Positions 42,188-50,432 of a stretch of 64,000 nt of DNA are shown here, piece after piece; within the stretch, counting starts at the first letter, position 1, and every line of letters begins with the position of its first letter. Origin of the DNA: Armatimonadota bacterium (lineage in GTDB: Bacteria > Armatimonadota > Fimbriimonadia > Fimbriimonadales > Fimbriimonadaceae); the NCBI GenBank assembly GCA_018268395.1, contig JAFDWQ010000001.1:1020644-1084643 (forward strand). Direction: 5' to 3'. Below the pieces are notes generated by a model that was given only the letters and a program-made list of their open reading frames with translations, searched no databases and was not told the DNA's origin. Made by a program: the position numbers and the translations under genes.

Positions 42188-42324
42188 CGAACGAATTCTG
42201 GCAGACGACCGTCTTTTCGGTTGGGCGTAACCCGAAGTCCGGGAGACACGTCAAAATAGCGAACGGTCTAAAGACTCACTTCTTTGTGAATTTGGGCCAA
42301 TACTGGAACTTCAGGAGGACGGAC

Positions 42325-42687
42325 ATGAATTTGGCAATGATCGCTGCAGGAGTCGTTTTGGCTCCAGACATGCAGCCGAAGCCCACGGCGCCAGTGCGCC
42401 GTGCCGCCGTGAGCCGGGTTTACAGGTGGATCGCCGTGCCAGGTGGATCGATCGTGCCGGTCTCGTTTCCGTTCACGCTCCTCGTCCCGGTGCCGGTGTC
42501 CCAAGACGCCTTCGATTCGGCCACGGTCGAGTTCACGATCACCATGGGCCAAGAAGCCTCCGCGAAGAAGGGCGGCTTTTCCAAGGCGTTCGCCGAGAAG
42601 TACAAGAGTGTCCTGACGGACAGCTGGTGCGACAAGACGAAGACCGATCCGAAACTCGTCCTCGACCCGGTCATGTCCGGGTTCTGA
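42325..42687 (+). CDS. Small hypothetical protein
   Basis: A 120-aa product starting at ATG 42325, with GGAGG seven bases upstream, one of the best ribosome sites in the window. It begins with a short hydrophobic stretch (NLAMIAAGVVLAPD) that could be a weak signal peptide. Beta-rich sequence follows with SFPFTLLVPVPV and a lysine-rich C-terminus (KKGGFSKAFAEKYKSVL) and a single cysteine near 105. I recognise no family. The gene is divergent from purS and ends 43 bases before the S9 peptidase. Confidence 0.55.
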   Translation: MNLAMIAAGVVLAPDMQPKPTAPVRRAAVSRVYRWIAVPGGSIVPVSFPFTLLVPVPVSQDAFDSATVEFTITMGQEASAKKGGFSKAFAEKYKSVLTDSWCDKTKTDPKLVLDPVMSGF

Positions 42688-42718
42688 ACCGGGCCCCCTC
42701 GCTTGTTCCGGCGGGCAG

Positions 42719-42724
42719 TAACCT
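42719..42724 (+). promoter_or_regulatory. -10 box of a leaderless promoter (S9 peptidase)
   Basis: TAACCT, six bases, ATG at 42731; the same box and spacing as at 1147 and 60654. Confidence 0.5.
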
Positions 42725-42730
42725 CGCCGC

Positions 42731-44767
42731 ATGCCGAAACGCCTCGTCACCGCCGCCGATCTGTTGACGTTCCAGTTCGTCGGCGACAGCCAGTTGTCGC
42801 CTGACGGGTCAGCGGTTTTGTTCTCGAAGCGTCACATCGACGACAAAAACGCCTACGTCACCAACCTCTTCTCTGTGGACGTACGCACGAGGGAGGTCCG
42901 TCAGTGGACGCAGGGTACGGGCGGAGCGGGAGCCGGACGCTGGTCTTCAGACGGATCGAGGATCGCCTTTATCGGGGGCCGGGACAAACCCGGCGCACAG
43001 ATCTACGTCCTCTCGACCGCAGGCGGCGAGGCACGCAAGCTGACGACGCTGCCCGAGGGTTCGATCGGCGCGTTGATGTGGTCGCCGGACGGTCGTTCGA
43101 TCGCCTTCCTGTTCCGAGAGTCGCATCCTGCCAGGACGGAGGCGGCCAAGAAGGAGCGGACCGAGAAGGGCCAGAGCGACCCACCCTGGGAGATCGACAC
43201 GCTGTTCTATAAGATGGACGGCGACGGTTATTTCGGCGGTCAGCGGTTCAAACTGTACGTCTGCGACACGGAGACTGGCGAGTACCGCGAGCTCTATGCC
43301 AAAGATCCGCTCGGGTTCTATTCCTTCGATTGGCTTCCCGACTCGTCCGGTCTTGTCGTCGCCCACTCGGCGGCGAAAGACCCGCTGCTAGACAAGCCCA
43401 ACGACCAACTGTTCATCGTGCCCCTTAAGGGTCGGGCGAAAGCCGTATCCTGCAACACCAAGGGGCAAAAGGGCTCGCCCAGAGTTTCGCCCGACGGCAA
43501 GACGGTCGCCTACATCGGATCGGACAGGCCAGAAGATCCCTGGGGAGTCCACAATTTGCGGCTCTGGACCTTGCCTCTTGCGGGAGGCGAAGCCCGGTGC
43601 CTGACGGCCGGAGACGACGTGTGCCTTGACGTCCTGACGCTTAGCGACACGATGTTAGGGCACACCGCCGACGGCGGGGGGAGCGGCCTGGTCCAATGGT
43701 CGCCTGATGGAAAGAGGATCTTCGTCAGTGTCGGCTGGGAAGGATCGGTCGACGTCGGGATCGTCGACGTCAAGAAGGGCGGGATCACGATGGTAACGAA
43801 GGGCGAACACGTCGTGATCGGTTGCAACCTCTCCAAGGACGCTTCGACCATGGCCGTGACCTTCGGCGATGCGCTCAAGCTGATGGAGGTCGGGGTGTTG
43901 GACACCGCGAAGGGGACGGTCAAACCGCTGACCTCGTTCAATGCGGCCGTACTGGACGGGCTTGAACTCTCCAAACCGAAGTCGGTCCGGATCGCTTCGA
44001 CGAACGGGGTCAAGGTTCAAGCTTGGGTCATGGCGCCGACGGGCGCGAAGAAGGACAAGGCCGGTCGGTCCGCCGTCGTGCTTGAAATCCATGGCGGGCC
44101 GCACGCCCAGTACGGATGGAGTTTCTTCCACGAGTTTCAAGTCTTATGCTCGGAGGGCTATACCGTGGTCTTCAGCAACCCTCGCGGTTCGAAGGGGTAC
44201 GGGGAGGAGTTCTGTGCCGCGATCCGGGGGGATTGGGGCAACAAGGACTGGGACGACGTGTCCGCGGTCAAGGACTGGATCAAGAAGCAGGCCTGGGCCG
44301 ATCCGGCCCGGCTCGGAGTCATGGGCGGATCTTATGGGGGCTACATGACGAACTGGGCCGTGTCCCATACGCACGACTTCAAGGCGGCCATTACCGACCG
44401 GTGCGTGTTCAACTGGCTCTCGATGGCGGGTAACTCGGACTTCCCGTTGAACAAAGACGGATATTTCGGCGGGCAAGCATGGGGCCCTCTGGACAAGATC
44501 GGCAAACTTTGGCAGCAGTCGCCCATCTCCCACTTCGCGTCGGTCAAGACTCCGATGCTCATCATCCATTCGGAGGGCGACTATCGTTGCCATGTCGAGC
44601 AGAGCGAACAAGTGTTCTACGTCTTGAAGTCCCTGGGAGTCGAGACGCGGTACGTCCGGTTTCCGGTGTCGACGTCGCACGGTTTGTCCCGCGGAGGGCC
44701 GCCCGACTTGCGGATCCACCGGTTGAACGAGATCACGGCCTGGTGGCGCCGCTACCTGGTCAAGTAA
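42731..44767 (+). CDS. S9-family prolyl oligopeptidase/acylaminoacyl peptidase
   Basis: A 678-aa serine peptidase. Residues 1-400 form a TolB-like beta-propeller (LSPDGSAVLFSKRH, WSSDGSRIAF, WSPDGRSIAF, VSPDGKTVAY). The hydrolase domain follows, with VVLEIHGGPHAQYGW, the nucleophile elbow GVMGGSYGGYMT, the Asp loop IIHSEGDYRC and the His loop STSHGLSRGG. No signal peptide, so it probably acts on peptides in the cytoplasm. It ends 159 bases before a strong plus-strand terminator. Confidence 0.93.
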   Translation: MPKRLVTAADLLTFQFVGDSQLSPDGSAVLFSKRHIDDKNAYVTNLFSVDVRTREVRQWTQGTGGAGAGRWSSDGSRIAFIGGRDKPGAQIYVLSTAGGEARKLTTLPEGSIGALMWSPDGRSIAFLFRESHPARTEAAKKERTEKGQSDPPWEIDTLFYKMDGDGYFGGQRFKLYVCDTETGEYRELYAKDPLGFYSFDWLPDSSGLVVAHSAAKDPLLDKPNDQLFIVPLKGRAKAVSCNTKGQKGSPRVSPDGKTVAYIGSDRPEDPWGVHNLRLWTLPLAGGEARCLTAGDDVCLDVLTLSDTMLGHTADGGGSGLVQWSPDGKRIFVSVGWEGSVDVGIVDVKKGGITMVTKGEHVVIGCNLSKDASTMAVTFGDALKLMEVGVLDTAKGTVKPLTSFNAAVLDGLELSKPKSVRIASTNGVKVQAWVMAPTGAKKDKAGRSAVVLEIHGGPHAQYGWSFFHEFQVLCSEGYTVVFSNPRGSKGYGEEFCAAIRGDWGNKDWDDVSAVKDWIKKQAWADPARLGVMGGSYGGYMTNWAVSHTHDFKAAITDRCVFNWLSMAGNSDFPLNKDGYFGGQAWGPLDKIGKLWQQSPISHFASVKTPMLIIHSEGDYRCHVEQSEQVFYVLKSLGVETRYVRFPVSTSHGLSRGGPPDLRIHRLNEITAWWRRYLVK

Positions 44768-44925
44768 CGGGGTCGGTCGGGTCCTTCGTGCCGGATCCGG
44801 GCGAAGCCCGGCTGGAGCGCGAACTCCTGCCGGGCCGCCTCCCGTCTCTTAGTTCGGCCTCGACCCCGAAACACGTTCAAAGACGAGCGCGATGAGGACG
44901 TCCGTAGGAACCTTCATAGCGTGTG

Positions 44926-44958
44926 CCGGGCGGGATCAGACCCGCCCGGTCTGTTTTT
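44926..44958 (+). terminator. Intrinsic terminator of the S9 peptidase, inside the araC-type 3' end
   Basis: A perfect 9-bp stem (CCGGGCGGG, CCCGCCCGG) with a 6-base loop, then TCTG and five T. It faces rightward and would end the S9 transcript. The stop codon of the convergent AraC-type gene lies in its loop (44936-44938). Confidence 0.8.
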
Positions 44959-45772
44959 GAAGCTTCTCTTCCGAATGCTGCAAGTCGACGAAGAGGCTCG
45001 GGAGTTTGCGTTCGGCCCGTATCTGGCGCGGAGAGGCCCCGAGCGTGTCCCTGATGAGCTTGCCGAAGTTCGAGAGTTCGGGCACGCCACACCGCACCGC
45101 GATGGACTTGATCGGTTCGGTCGTCGATGTCAGGAGTCGGCAAGCGAGATTGACGCGTTCGAGCCGGATGTACTCTTGGACGGTCGTCCCGTGCTCTTGT
45201 CGGAACAGCCGGTTCAATTGGCTTTGAGAAAGCTGGACTTCGCGGGCGAGGTCGGCGACACGGATGCTCCGAGAGATCCGCTCGTGGATCAGACCCTCGA
45301 CCCGTTCGACATAGACGCTTCGGCGGACGTTCTGGGGACCCTCCGCGATGCTCCAAAGGACTTGCCACACGAGCGAGACCTGGCTGACGCGGCTGAACGG
45401 CAGGCGGTCGATGACCCGGAGCCAGTCCTGGATCAGCCACGTCATCCGATCGCCGATCTCTTTGCATTGGGGCACGGCGACTTCCTCCTCTTTGGAGTCG
45501 TCCGGTTGGAACCAACAGTACAGTTGCTGGTACGGCTCGGGGCCTGACCGTACGATCTGGCACCGGGCCCGCGGCGGGAACACGAGGACGGTCGACGGCT
45601 CGAAGGGGACCTCGAACCCGTTACACGTCACCAGTCCGCCGAACGTCGTGGCGACGATTTGCCACTTGTCGGCCGGCTGGTGCCAAGACAGCACCGTCTC
45701 TGCGGTCGAATAACTACCAATTCCGAGGATAGCGGGGGCTGATTTCAGGCTGATTCGAAAGAATTGGGCCAT
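44936..45772 (-). CDS. AraC-family transcriptional regulator
   Basis: A 278-aa activator-type regulator. The N-terminal half is a cupin-like sensor (SWHQPADKWQIVATTFGGLVTCNGFEVPFEPSTVLVFP region, aromatic-rich). The C-terminal 100 residues carry two helix-turn-helix motifs: IRVADLAREVQLSQSQLNRLF and PIKSIAVRCGVPELSNFGKLI, the second ending in the FxxxxG(xSP) signature. It stands alone, with a 315-base gap upstream. The targets and the ligand are unknown; sugar-responsive regulation is common in the family. Confidence 0.9.
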   Translation of the reverse strand: MAQFFRISLKSAPAILGIGSYSTAETVLSWHQPADKWQIVATTFGGLVTCNGFEVPFEPSTVLVFPPRARCQIVRSGPEPYQQLYCWFQPDDSKEEEVAVPQCKEIGDRMTWLIQDWLRVIDRLPFSRVSQVSLVWQVLWSIAEGPQNVRRSVYVERVEGLIHERISRSIRVADLAREVQLSQSQLNRLFRQEHGTTVQEYIRLERVNLACRLLTSTTEPIKSIAVRCGVPELSNFGKLIRDTLGASPRQIRAERKLPSLFVDLQHSEEKLQKQTGRV

Positions 45773-46017
45773 CTATCGTCCCCGATTAGGTCTTTTACGT
45801 CGAATCTTTTGAGCCTGAAAACAGTTCAAATGCGTAATATGGATCACTGAAGGCGATTGTACACCACTCTCATCAGGCGAGTTTATGGAAAAATTTGGTC
45901 TAACACACGGCCGGAAATCTTGGCCCGCCCTTCGGGGCACCGAGGCGATCCGGCGGACGGCCTTCACGGGCCGGATGGAGAGGAGGACGCGAGTCGTCCA
46001 GGAAAAGTCAGATCGTT
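45773..46017 (+). ncRNA. Candidate small RNA ending at the 46018 terminator
   Basis: The longest gap in the window (45773-46087). A strong rightward terminator at 46018-46049 has no plus-strand gene upstream to serve, since the AraC-type gene runs left. TAATAT at 45836-45841 could be a -10, giving a transcript of roughly 200 bases. Two open frames from 45857 and 45885 read straight through the terminator and have no convincing ribosome site, so a noncoding product is more likely. Support is indirect. Confidence 0.35.
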
Positions 46018-46049
46018 GGGCGGCCCTGCTATCGGCCGCCCCTTTTTTT
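46018..46049 (+). terminator. Strong orphan intrinsic terminator
   Basis: A perfect 8-bp stem (GGGCGGCC, GGCCGCCC) with an 8-base loop, then seven consecutive T. It is rightward and 26 bases upstream of the -10 box of the Vsr-type gene. It would insulate that gene from upstream transcription. Confidence 0.85.
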
Positions 46050-46075
46050 CTTGTCCCTGGCGTTCGGCTGCCATG

Positions 46076-46081
46076 TAGAAT
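46076..46081 (+). promoter_or_regulatory. -10 box of a leaderless promoter (vsr-type gene)
   Basis: TAGAAT, six bases, GTG at 46088. Same arrangement as at rlmN (56626). Confidence 0.55.
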
Positions 46082-46087
46082 CCAACC

Positions 46088-46546
46088 GTGTCCGAAACCG
46101 TGAAGCTCTATGGGCTGAACAAGCTGAGGGAGACGTTGGTCGTGGCCGAAAGTACGAGGCGGTCCATGCAGTCGAACCGGGGCAAGGACACCAAGCCCGA
46201 ACTGGCTCTTCGTAGGGCCTTGTGGGCGGCGGGCCTCCGTGGCTATCGTAAGAACGTACGGAAGTGGCCAGGGACACCGGACGTCGTGTACGGAAGGGCG
46301 AAGGTCGCGGTCTTCGTACACGGGTGTTTCTGGCACGGGCACGGTTGCGCCAAGGCCAGTATCCCGCGTTCGAACCGGACGTTTTGGACGGCGAAGATCG
46401 AGAGGAACCAAAGTCGGTTCCTTGAGCAGGTCTCGTCCCTCGAAGCCGAGGGCTTTCGTGTCCTCACGGTCTGGGAATGTGAGCTGAAAACCGGCGTGGA
46501 AGAGGTCGTCACCCGCATTGGAAGGCTCCTCTCGGAGCAATCTTGA
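46088..46546 (+). CDS. Vsr-family very-short-patch repair-type endonuclease
   Basis: A 152-aa PD-(D/E)XK-like nuclease of the Vsr fold. NRGKDTKPELALRRAL is the family opening. The catalytic Asp is D65 in WPGTPDVVY, and the zinc/catalytic site VHGCFWHGHGC (78-87) plus WECEL near 131 are all intact. Classical Vsr nicks T:G mismatches made by cytosine methylation, and usually neighbours a cytosine methyltransferase; none is here. The GTG start is leaderless. Its stop overlaps the TTG start of the next gene (TTGA), so the two are translationally coupled, and the pair is flanked by an insulating terminator. Confidence 0.9.
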   Translation: MSETVKLYGLNKLRETLVVAESTRRSMQSNRGKDTKPELALRRALWAAGLRGYRKNVRKWPGTPDVVYGRAKVAVFVHGCFWHGHGCAKASIPRSNRTFWTAKIERNQSRFLEQVSSLEAEGFRVLTVWECELKTGVEEVVTRIGRLLSEQS

Positions 46547-47805
46547 GCACGGCTGAGTGGTGGGACGAGGCGCGCCGGGTCGCTGAGGACTCGGCGGAAC
46601 GGGTCCGGACTCTTGGCCGGGCGAAGGTCGACCCGACCGAAGCCGCAGCGTTTGTCCACCGTTTCCTTCTACGGGCCGGATTGATCATCGCCTTGGAACC
46701 CCAGCGCTGGCTTCGCGAGCCGACAGGCCGGCCGTATTGGGCGTCGCTGTGCGAGGCGCCGGACGTGCCTTACCGCTTCGACCAACGGCTGTCCCTTCTC
46801 TTCTTCTCCGGGTTAGGCCAGCCGTCGCGCCGGGCGCGCCAGCTTGTCCGGTCACAGATCGGGGACGTCCCCTACCTTGGGACAGGCCTTTTCGACCCGG
46901 ACACGTTCGAGTCCGACCAGACAGAGGGCGGGGCCCCTGCCATGATTCCGGAGCCGGTCGTCGAATGGATCCGCAGCGATGGTGCGGCACGGCTGGCGAC
47001 CGCTTCCCTCGCCGGGCTCGCGACAGGATCCGAATGTTGGGACTCTTCGGAACATGTCCACGACCCCGAATGTGGACGCGGCGACCGGTTGGCCGAAGCT
47101 GCGCTCCGGATCGCGTCTGCCTCGAACGGAGACGACAGGCTCCTTGTCGCACGTTTGGACGGTTCTTTGAGCGGATTGGACAGCGACGTCTTGAACGTCC
47201 AAACGGCCCGGTTCCGGATCGCCCTGATCGGTCTGGCTTCGCAGAGCGGTCCTGAGCCGGTCCCGCTCCTCGACCTTCGACGAACGGTCCGGGTCGGTGT
47301 CGCAGCTAAGTCGGGCGTCTCCGCACTGGTCGAAGGGGCGAGGGTCGAGTTCAAGGCCGCTTTTGACTGGAATCCGGCCAAGGGGCAGCGCAGCGGCGAC
47401 TTGCAGGCAGGCGTCCTTCGGACGATCGCCGCATTCCTGAACACAGAAGGGGGCTCGCTTTATATCGGAGTCAGCGACGATGGAACCGTAACCGGAATCG
47501 AAGAAGAACTGGCGACATTGAGCGACGCCGATCCGCGGGATGTCTTCGAGGGCCGGATCCGAGAGGCCCTGAAGAACCATGTCGAACCGCTCCCGCTTCA
47601 CCTTGTAGAGCTGAGATTCATTAAGGAACAGTCGAAAGAAGTTATACGTATCGACGTGTTGCCAAGTCCTGGAATCACGTACTTTGTCCGTAAGGGCCCC
47701 GATGGTCGACTCCAGGAAGACGTCTGCGTCCGCGACGGTAACCGAACGTTAAGCCTCTCGGGCCGCGCACGGGACCAGTTCGTCGTCCGTAAGTCGGGTG
47801 GGTAG
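46543..47805 (+). CDS. Decayed adenine-methyltransferase-like / AlbA_2 (Schlafen-like) fusion
   Basis: A 420-aa protein unlike a standard family member. Residues 35-125 resemble the helical region before the catalytic domain of Eco57I-like N6-adenine methyltransferases (FLLRAGLIIAL, LSLLFFSGLG, IGDVPYLGTGLFD). HDPECGRGDRLAEAALRI at 173-190 looks like the SAM motif (DPACGSGxFLxxA) with two changes, and GLDSDVLNVQTARFRIALIGL at 211-231 like the following motif. The catalytic NPPY and the GAYYTP motif are absent. Residues 263-400 form an AlbA_2 domain (VEFKAA, NTEGGSLYIGVSDDG). TTG start, coupled to the Vsr gene. Likely a DNA-binding, non-methylating partner. Confidence 0.7.
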   Translation: MSTAEWWDEARRVAEDSAERVRTLGRAKVDPTEAAAFVHRFLLRAGLIIALEPQRWLREPTGRPYWASLCEAPDVPYRFDQRLSLLFFSGLGQPSRRARQLVRSQIGDVPYLGTGLFDPDTFESDQTEGGAPAMIPEPVVEWIRSDGAARLATASLAGLATGSECWDSSEHVHDPECGRGDRLAEAALRIASASNGDDRLLVARLDGSLSGLDSDVLNVQTARFRIALIGLASQSGPEPVPLLDLRRTVRVGVAAKSGVSALVEGARVEFKAAFDWNPAKGQRSGDLQAGVLRTIAAFLNTEGGSLYIGVSDDGTVTGIEEELATLSDADPRDVFEGRIREALKNHVEPLPLHLVELRFIKEQSKEVIRIDVLPSPGITYFVRKGPDGRLQEDVCVRDGNRTLSLSGRARDQFVVRKSGG

Positions 47806-47837
47806 CGGCCTTGTAGCCTTCGGGTAAACCCCTCGCC

Positions 47838-49337
47838 ATGAGGCGCTTCTTATTGGCGGGACTGGTCGCCGTATCCGCCGTGGCTTGGGCCGACACGACC
47901 GTCACCTTCATCCATACCAACGACCTTCACGCACATGTCGAACCTGTGAAGGTGAAGGGACAGGATCTGGGAGGGTATGCCCGGCAAGCCACCGTCATCA
48001 AGCGCCTGAAGGCGTCCGCAGTGAACCCGCTCGTCCTCAACGGCGGCGACACGTTCCAAGGGACGCTCTATTTCAACGTTTACAAAGGAATGGCCGACGC
48101 CGCGTTCATGAACGCGGTCGGGTATCAGGCGATGGCGGTGGGCAACCACGAATTCGATCTCGGTCCCTCGGCCCTAGCGGACTTCGCCCGCGCCGTCGAC
48201 TTCCCGATCCTCGCGGCCAACCTCGATCTTGAAAACGAACCCGCGCTGAAAGGTCTCATCAAGGCGTCGACGGTCTTAGAGGCCGGCGGGGTCAAGGTCG
48301 GTATCGTCGGCGCCGTAACGCCCGAGCTTCCCCAGATTTCGAACATCGGCGATAACGTCCGTCTCAAGCCGCTCGTCGAAAGCGTCCAAGCCGAGGTCGA
48401 CGCCTTGTCGTCACAAGGGATCGACAAGATCGTCCTCGTCAGTCATTGTGGGTACGGTCTTGAAAAGCAGGTCGCGACCAAGTTGCGAGGCGTCGACATG
48501 GTCGTGGGTGGGCACACGCACACCTTTCTGGGCGACACGAAGCTACCAGGCGACTTGCGGAGCGGCGGCCCTTACCCCACCGTCGTCAAAGGAGCCGACG
48601 GCGCAACGGTCCTGGTCGTCCAGTCGTGGGAATGGGGGAAGGTCGTCGGGCACATCGTGGTGACCTTCGACGACGGTGGCAAGGTGAAAGCGTGGTCGAA
48701 GGACCAACCGACGGCCGTGACGTCCGATGTCCCTGAGGATCCATTGGTCCGCTCGATGGTCGCGGCCCTAAGGAAGCCCATTGAAGAACTGATGACCAAG
48801 GACGTGGGCCGGACCAAGGCCGACGTCCCCAAAAGCGGCCCGGGCGCACAAGGGGTCATGGCCGACATGATCACGGACGCGATGTTAGAAGCCACGGTGA
48901 AGCAAGGGTCGGTCGTGGCCCTCATGAACGAGGGTGGGATCCGGTCGGCGCTGAACGCGGGGCGTATCACGTACGGCGACGCGATCTCCGTCCAACCCTT
49001 CAACAACACGCTGACCATCGTCGACTTGACGGGCCAGGAACTGAAGGAAGCACTGGAGTCGGGAGTCCTCTTCGTTTCCGCTGGAACGAGCTTCACGGTC
49101 CGGAGCGGCAAAGTGTCGGACCTGGTCGTCGCCGGCCGTCCTGTCGAACTGGAGAAGACCTATCGCTGCACGTTCAATTCCTTCGTGGCCAAGGGAGGCG
49201 ACGGCCTCGAGGTCGTCAAGAACGCCAAGGGGTATCGGTACGACACCGGGCTTCTCGACATTGACGCCTTGCTCGACTATCTCAAGTCCAAGGGAGAGAT
49301 CGACCTCAAGCCGCAGAACCGGATCCGTCGGGGATGA
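47838..49337 (+). CDS. UshA-type 5'-nucleotidase/phosphoesterase
   Basis: A 499-aa periplasmic enzyme with a signal peptide ending AVAWA. The N-terminal metallophosphoesterase has all metal sites: HTNDLHAHVEP, LNGGDTFQG, VGNHEFDLG, VSHCG and GGHTHTF. The C-terminal 5'-nucleotidase domain (from about 310) has MNEGGIRSALNAG and the aromatic substrate clamp region FNSFVAKGGDGLE. Likely it scavenges nucleotides or phosphate. TAAACC lies seven bases before the ATG. It follows the fusion gene by 32 bases and precedes the LolA-like gene. Confidence 0.92.
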   Translation: MRRFLLAGLVAVSAVAWADTTVTFIHTNDLHAHVEPVKVKGQDLGGYARQATVIKRLKASAVNPLVLNGGDTFQGTLYFNVYKGMADAAFMNAVGYQAMAVGNHEFDLGPSALADFARAVDFPILAANLDLENEPALKGLIKASTVLEAGGVKVGIVGAVTPELPQISNIGDNVRLKPLVESVQAEVDALSSQGIDKIVLVSHCGYGLEKQVATKLRGVDMVVGGHTHTFLGDTKLPGDLRSGGPYPTVVKGADGATVLVVQSWEWGKVVGHIVVTFDDGGKVKAWSKDQPTAVTSDVPEDPLVRSMVAALRKPIEELMTKDVGRTKADVPKSGPGAQGVMADMITDAMLEATVKQGSVVALMNEGGIRSALNAGRITYGDAISVQPFNNTLTIVDLTGQELKEALESGVLFVSAGTSFTVRSGKVSDLVVAGRPVELEKTYRCTFNSFVAKGGDGLEVVKNAKGYRYDTGLLDIDALLDYLKSKGEIDLKPQNRIRRG

Positions 49338-49367
49338 GGGCGTCATAATCGCCGACAGAGGATCGAA

Positions 49368-50432
49368 TTGAACCTGATCGCATTGGCCGTTTCGCTGTTC
49401 GTCTCGCAGACGGCCGATCCCTGGGACCGGGCCGAACGTGCCCTGGCCTCGTCCCACGGCGTTTCGGCGTTGATGACCGTGACCATCGGTGGTGAACAGG
49501 CTTCAGGACGGTTACAGCTTCGGTCACCGGACCTCGTCCGATTGCGATTGACAGGCCCGACTGTGGACATGGAGTATCGACAGAGTCCGCGGGCTTCGAT
49601 CTACATCGACCATCGCTCGCGCAGCTATCAGTGGTGGCCTTGGTACCCGGAAGCGATGCCCCCTCCGACCACGCCGCAAATGCTCCAGGTCGCCTTTCCG
49701 CAAGTCTTGATGCAAGGCAGCTTGAAGTCGTTCGGTCCGAAATCCGGTTGGAAAACGCTCGCCCGGGAAAAGGTCGGCAACGTGGATGCGGACGTCATCT
49801 CCGTCGGGCCGCCCGGCGGAAGCGGGACGAAGCTATGGATCGACGACTCCGGCCACATCTTGCGTCAGGTGATGTCGTTCCAGCAGCAGAGCGGACCGTT
49901 GACGATCGTGAGCGAGTTCCAAGGGGCGGCTTACGAAGCGTTGCCCGACAGTGTCTTCGGCATCGAACTGCCGGTCGGATACGAACCTGAGGCGACGCCG
50001 CGTTTGAACGACACGGCGGTCGTGGGCCAACGTGTCAAACTGACGACAGGGTTGCGCCTTCCCGAAGAGGCACCAGAGGATTTGAGTGGGCTCGGCGCGG
50101 TCGCACCGGTGATGGTCGTGGTCACCTCGGACGACCTTGAACCTAGTCCCGATGCCGAGACTTGGCCGACCTTGGCGGCAGCGGCCAAGAAGAAGGGCCT
50201 GGCCTTCGTACAGGTATGGGTCGGATCGAAGCCCGTGTTCAAGAAGACGCCGTGGTCGCAGTATTGGGACAAGGACGGGACGTTGGAAGTCCGGTTAGGG
50301 CCGACCGAAACGCCCTACGTCTATGTGATCGAGAAAGGAACGGTCGTCTCAGGATGGCAAGGGAAGATCGGCAAACGGTCGGCCGAGGTCGAGCGCGCCT
50401 TGTTCGCGCCGTATTCGAAGAAAGACGACTAG
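49368..50432 (+). CDS. Exported LolA-like protein with C-terminal thioredoxin-like region
   Basis: A 354-aa protein whose first 16 residues form a short signal peptide (LIALAVSLFVSQTAD). Residues 20-215 resemble LolA/outer-membrane lipoprotein carrier folds: SALMTVTIGGEQASGRLQLRSP, KLWIDDSGHILRQV and VFGIELPVGYEPE. Residues 235-350 have a thioredoxin-like run (VMVVVTSDDLEPSPDAETWPTL, GTLEVRLGPTETPYVYVIEKG) without cysteines, so no redox role is expected. TTG start at 49368 with AGAGGA seven bases before. It converges with yqgF, overlapping its end by 4 bases. Confidence 0.65.
   Translation: MNLIALAVSLFVSQTADPWDRAERALASSHGVSALMTVTIGGEQASGRLQLRSPDLVRLRLTGPTVDMEYRQSPRASIYIDHRSRSYQWWPWYPEAMPPPTTPQMLQVAFPQVLMQGSLKSFGPKSGWKTLAREKVGNVDADVISVGPPGGSGTKLWIDDSGHILRQVMSFQQQSGPLTIVSEFQGAAYEALPDSVFGIELPVGYEPEATPRLNDTAVVGQRVKLTTGLRLPEEAPEDLSGLGAVAPVMVVVTSDDLEPSPDAETWPTLAAAAKKKGLAFVQVWVGSKPVFKKTPWSQYWDKDGTLEVRLGPTETPYVYVIEKGTVVSGWQGKIGKRSAEVERALFAPYSKKDD

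Noticed and set aside
45857-46103. Two small plus-strand frames before the Vsr-type gene
   Set aside because: Both read through a strong terminator and lack a ribosome site; kept as possible RNA instead.
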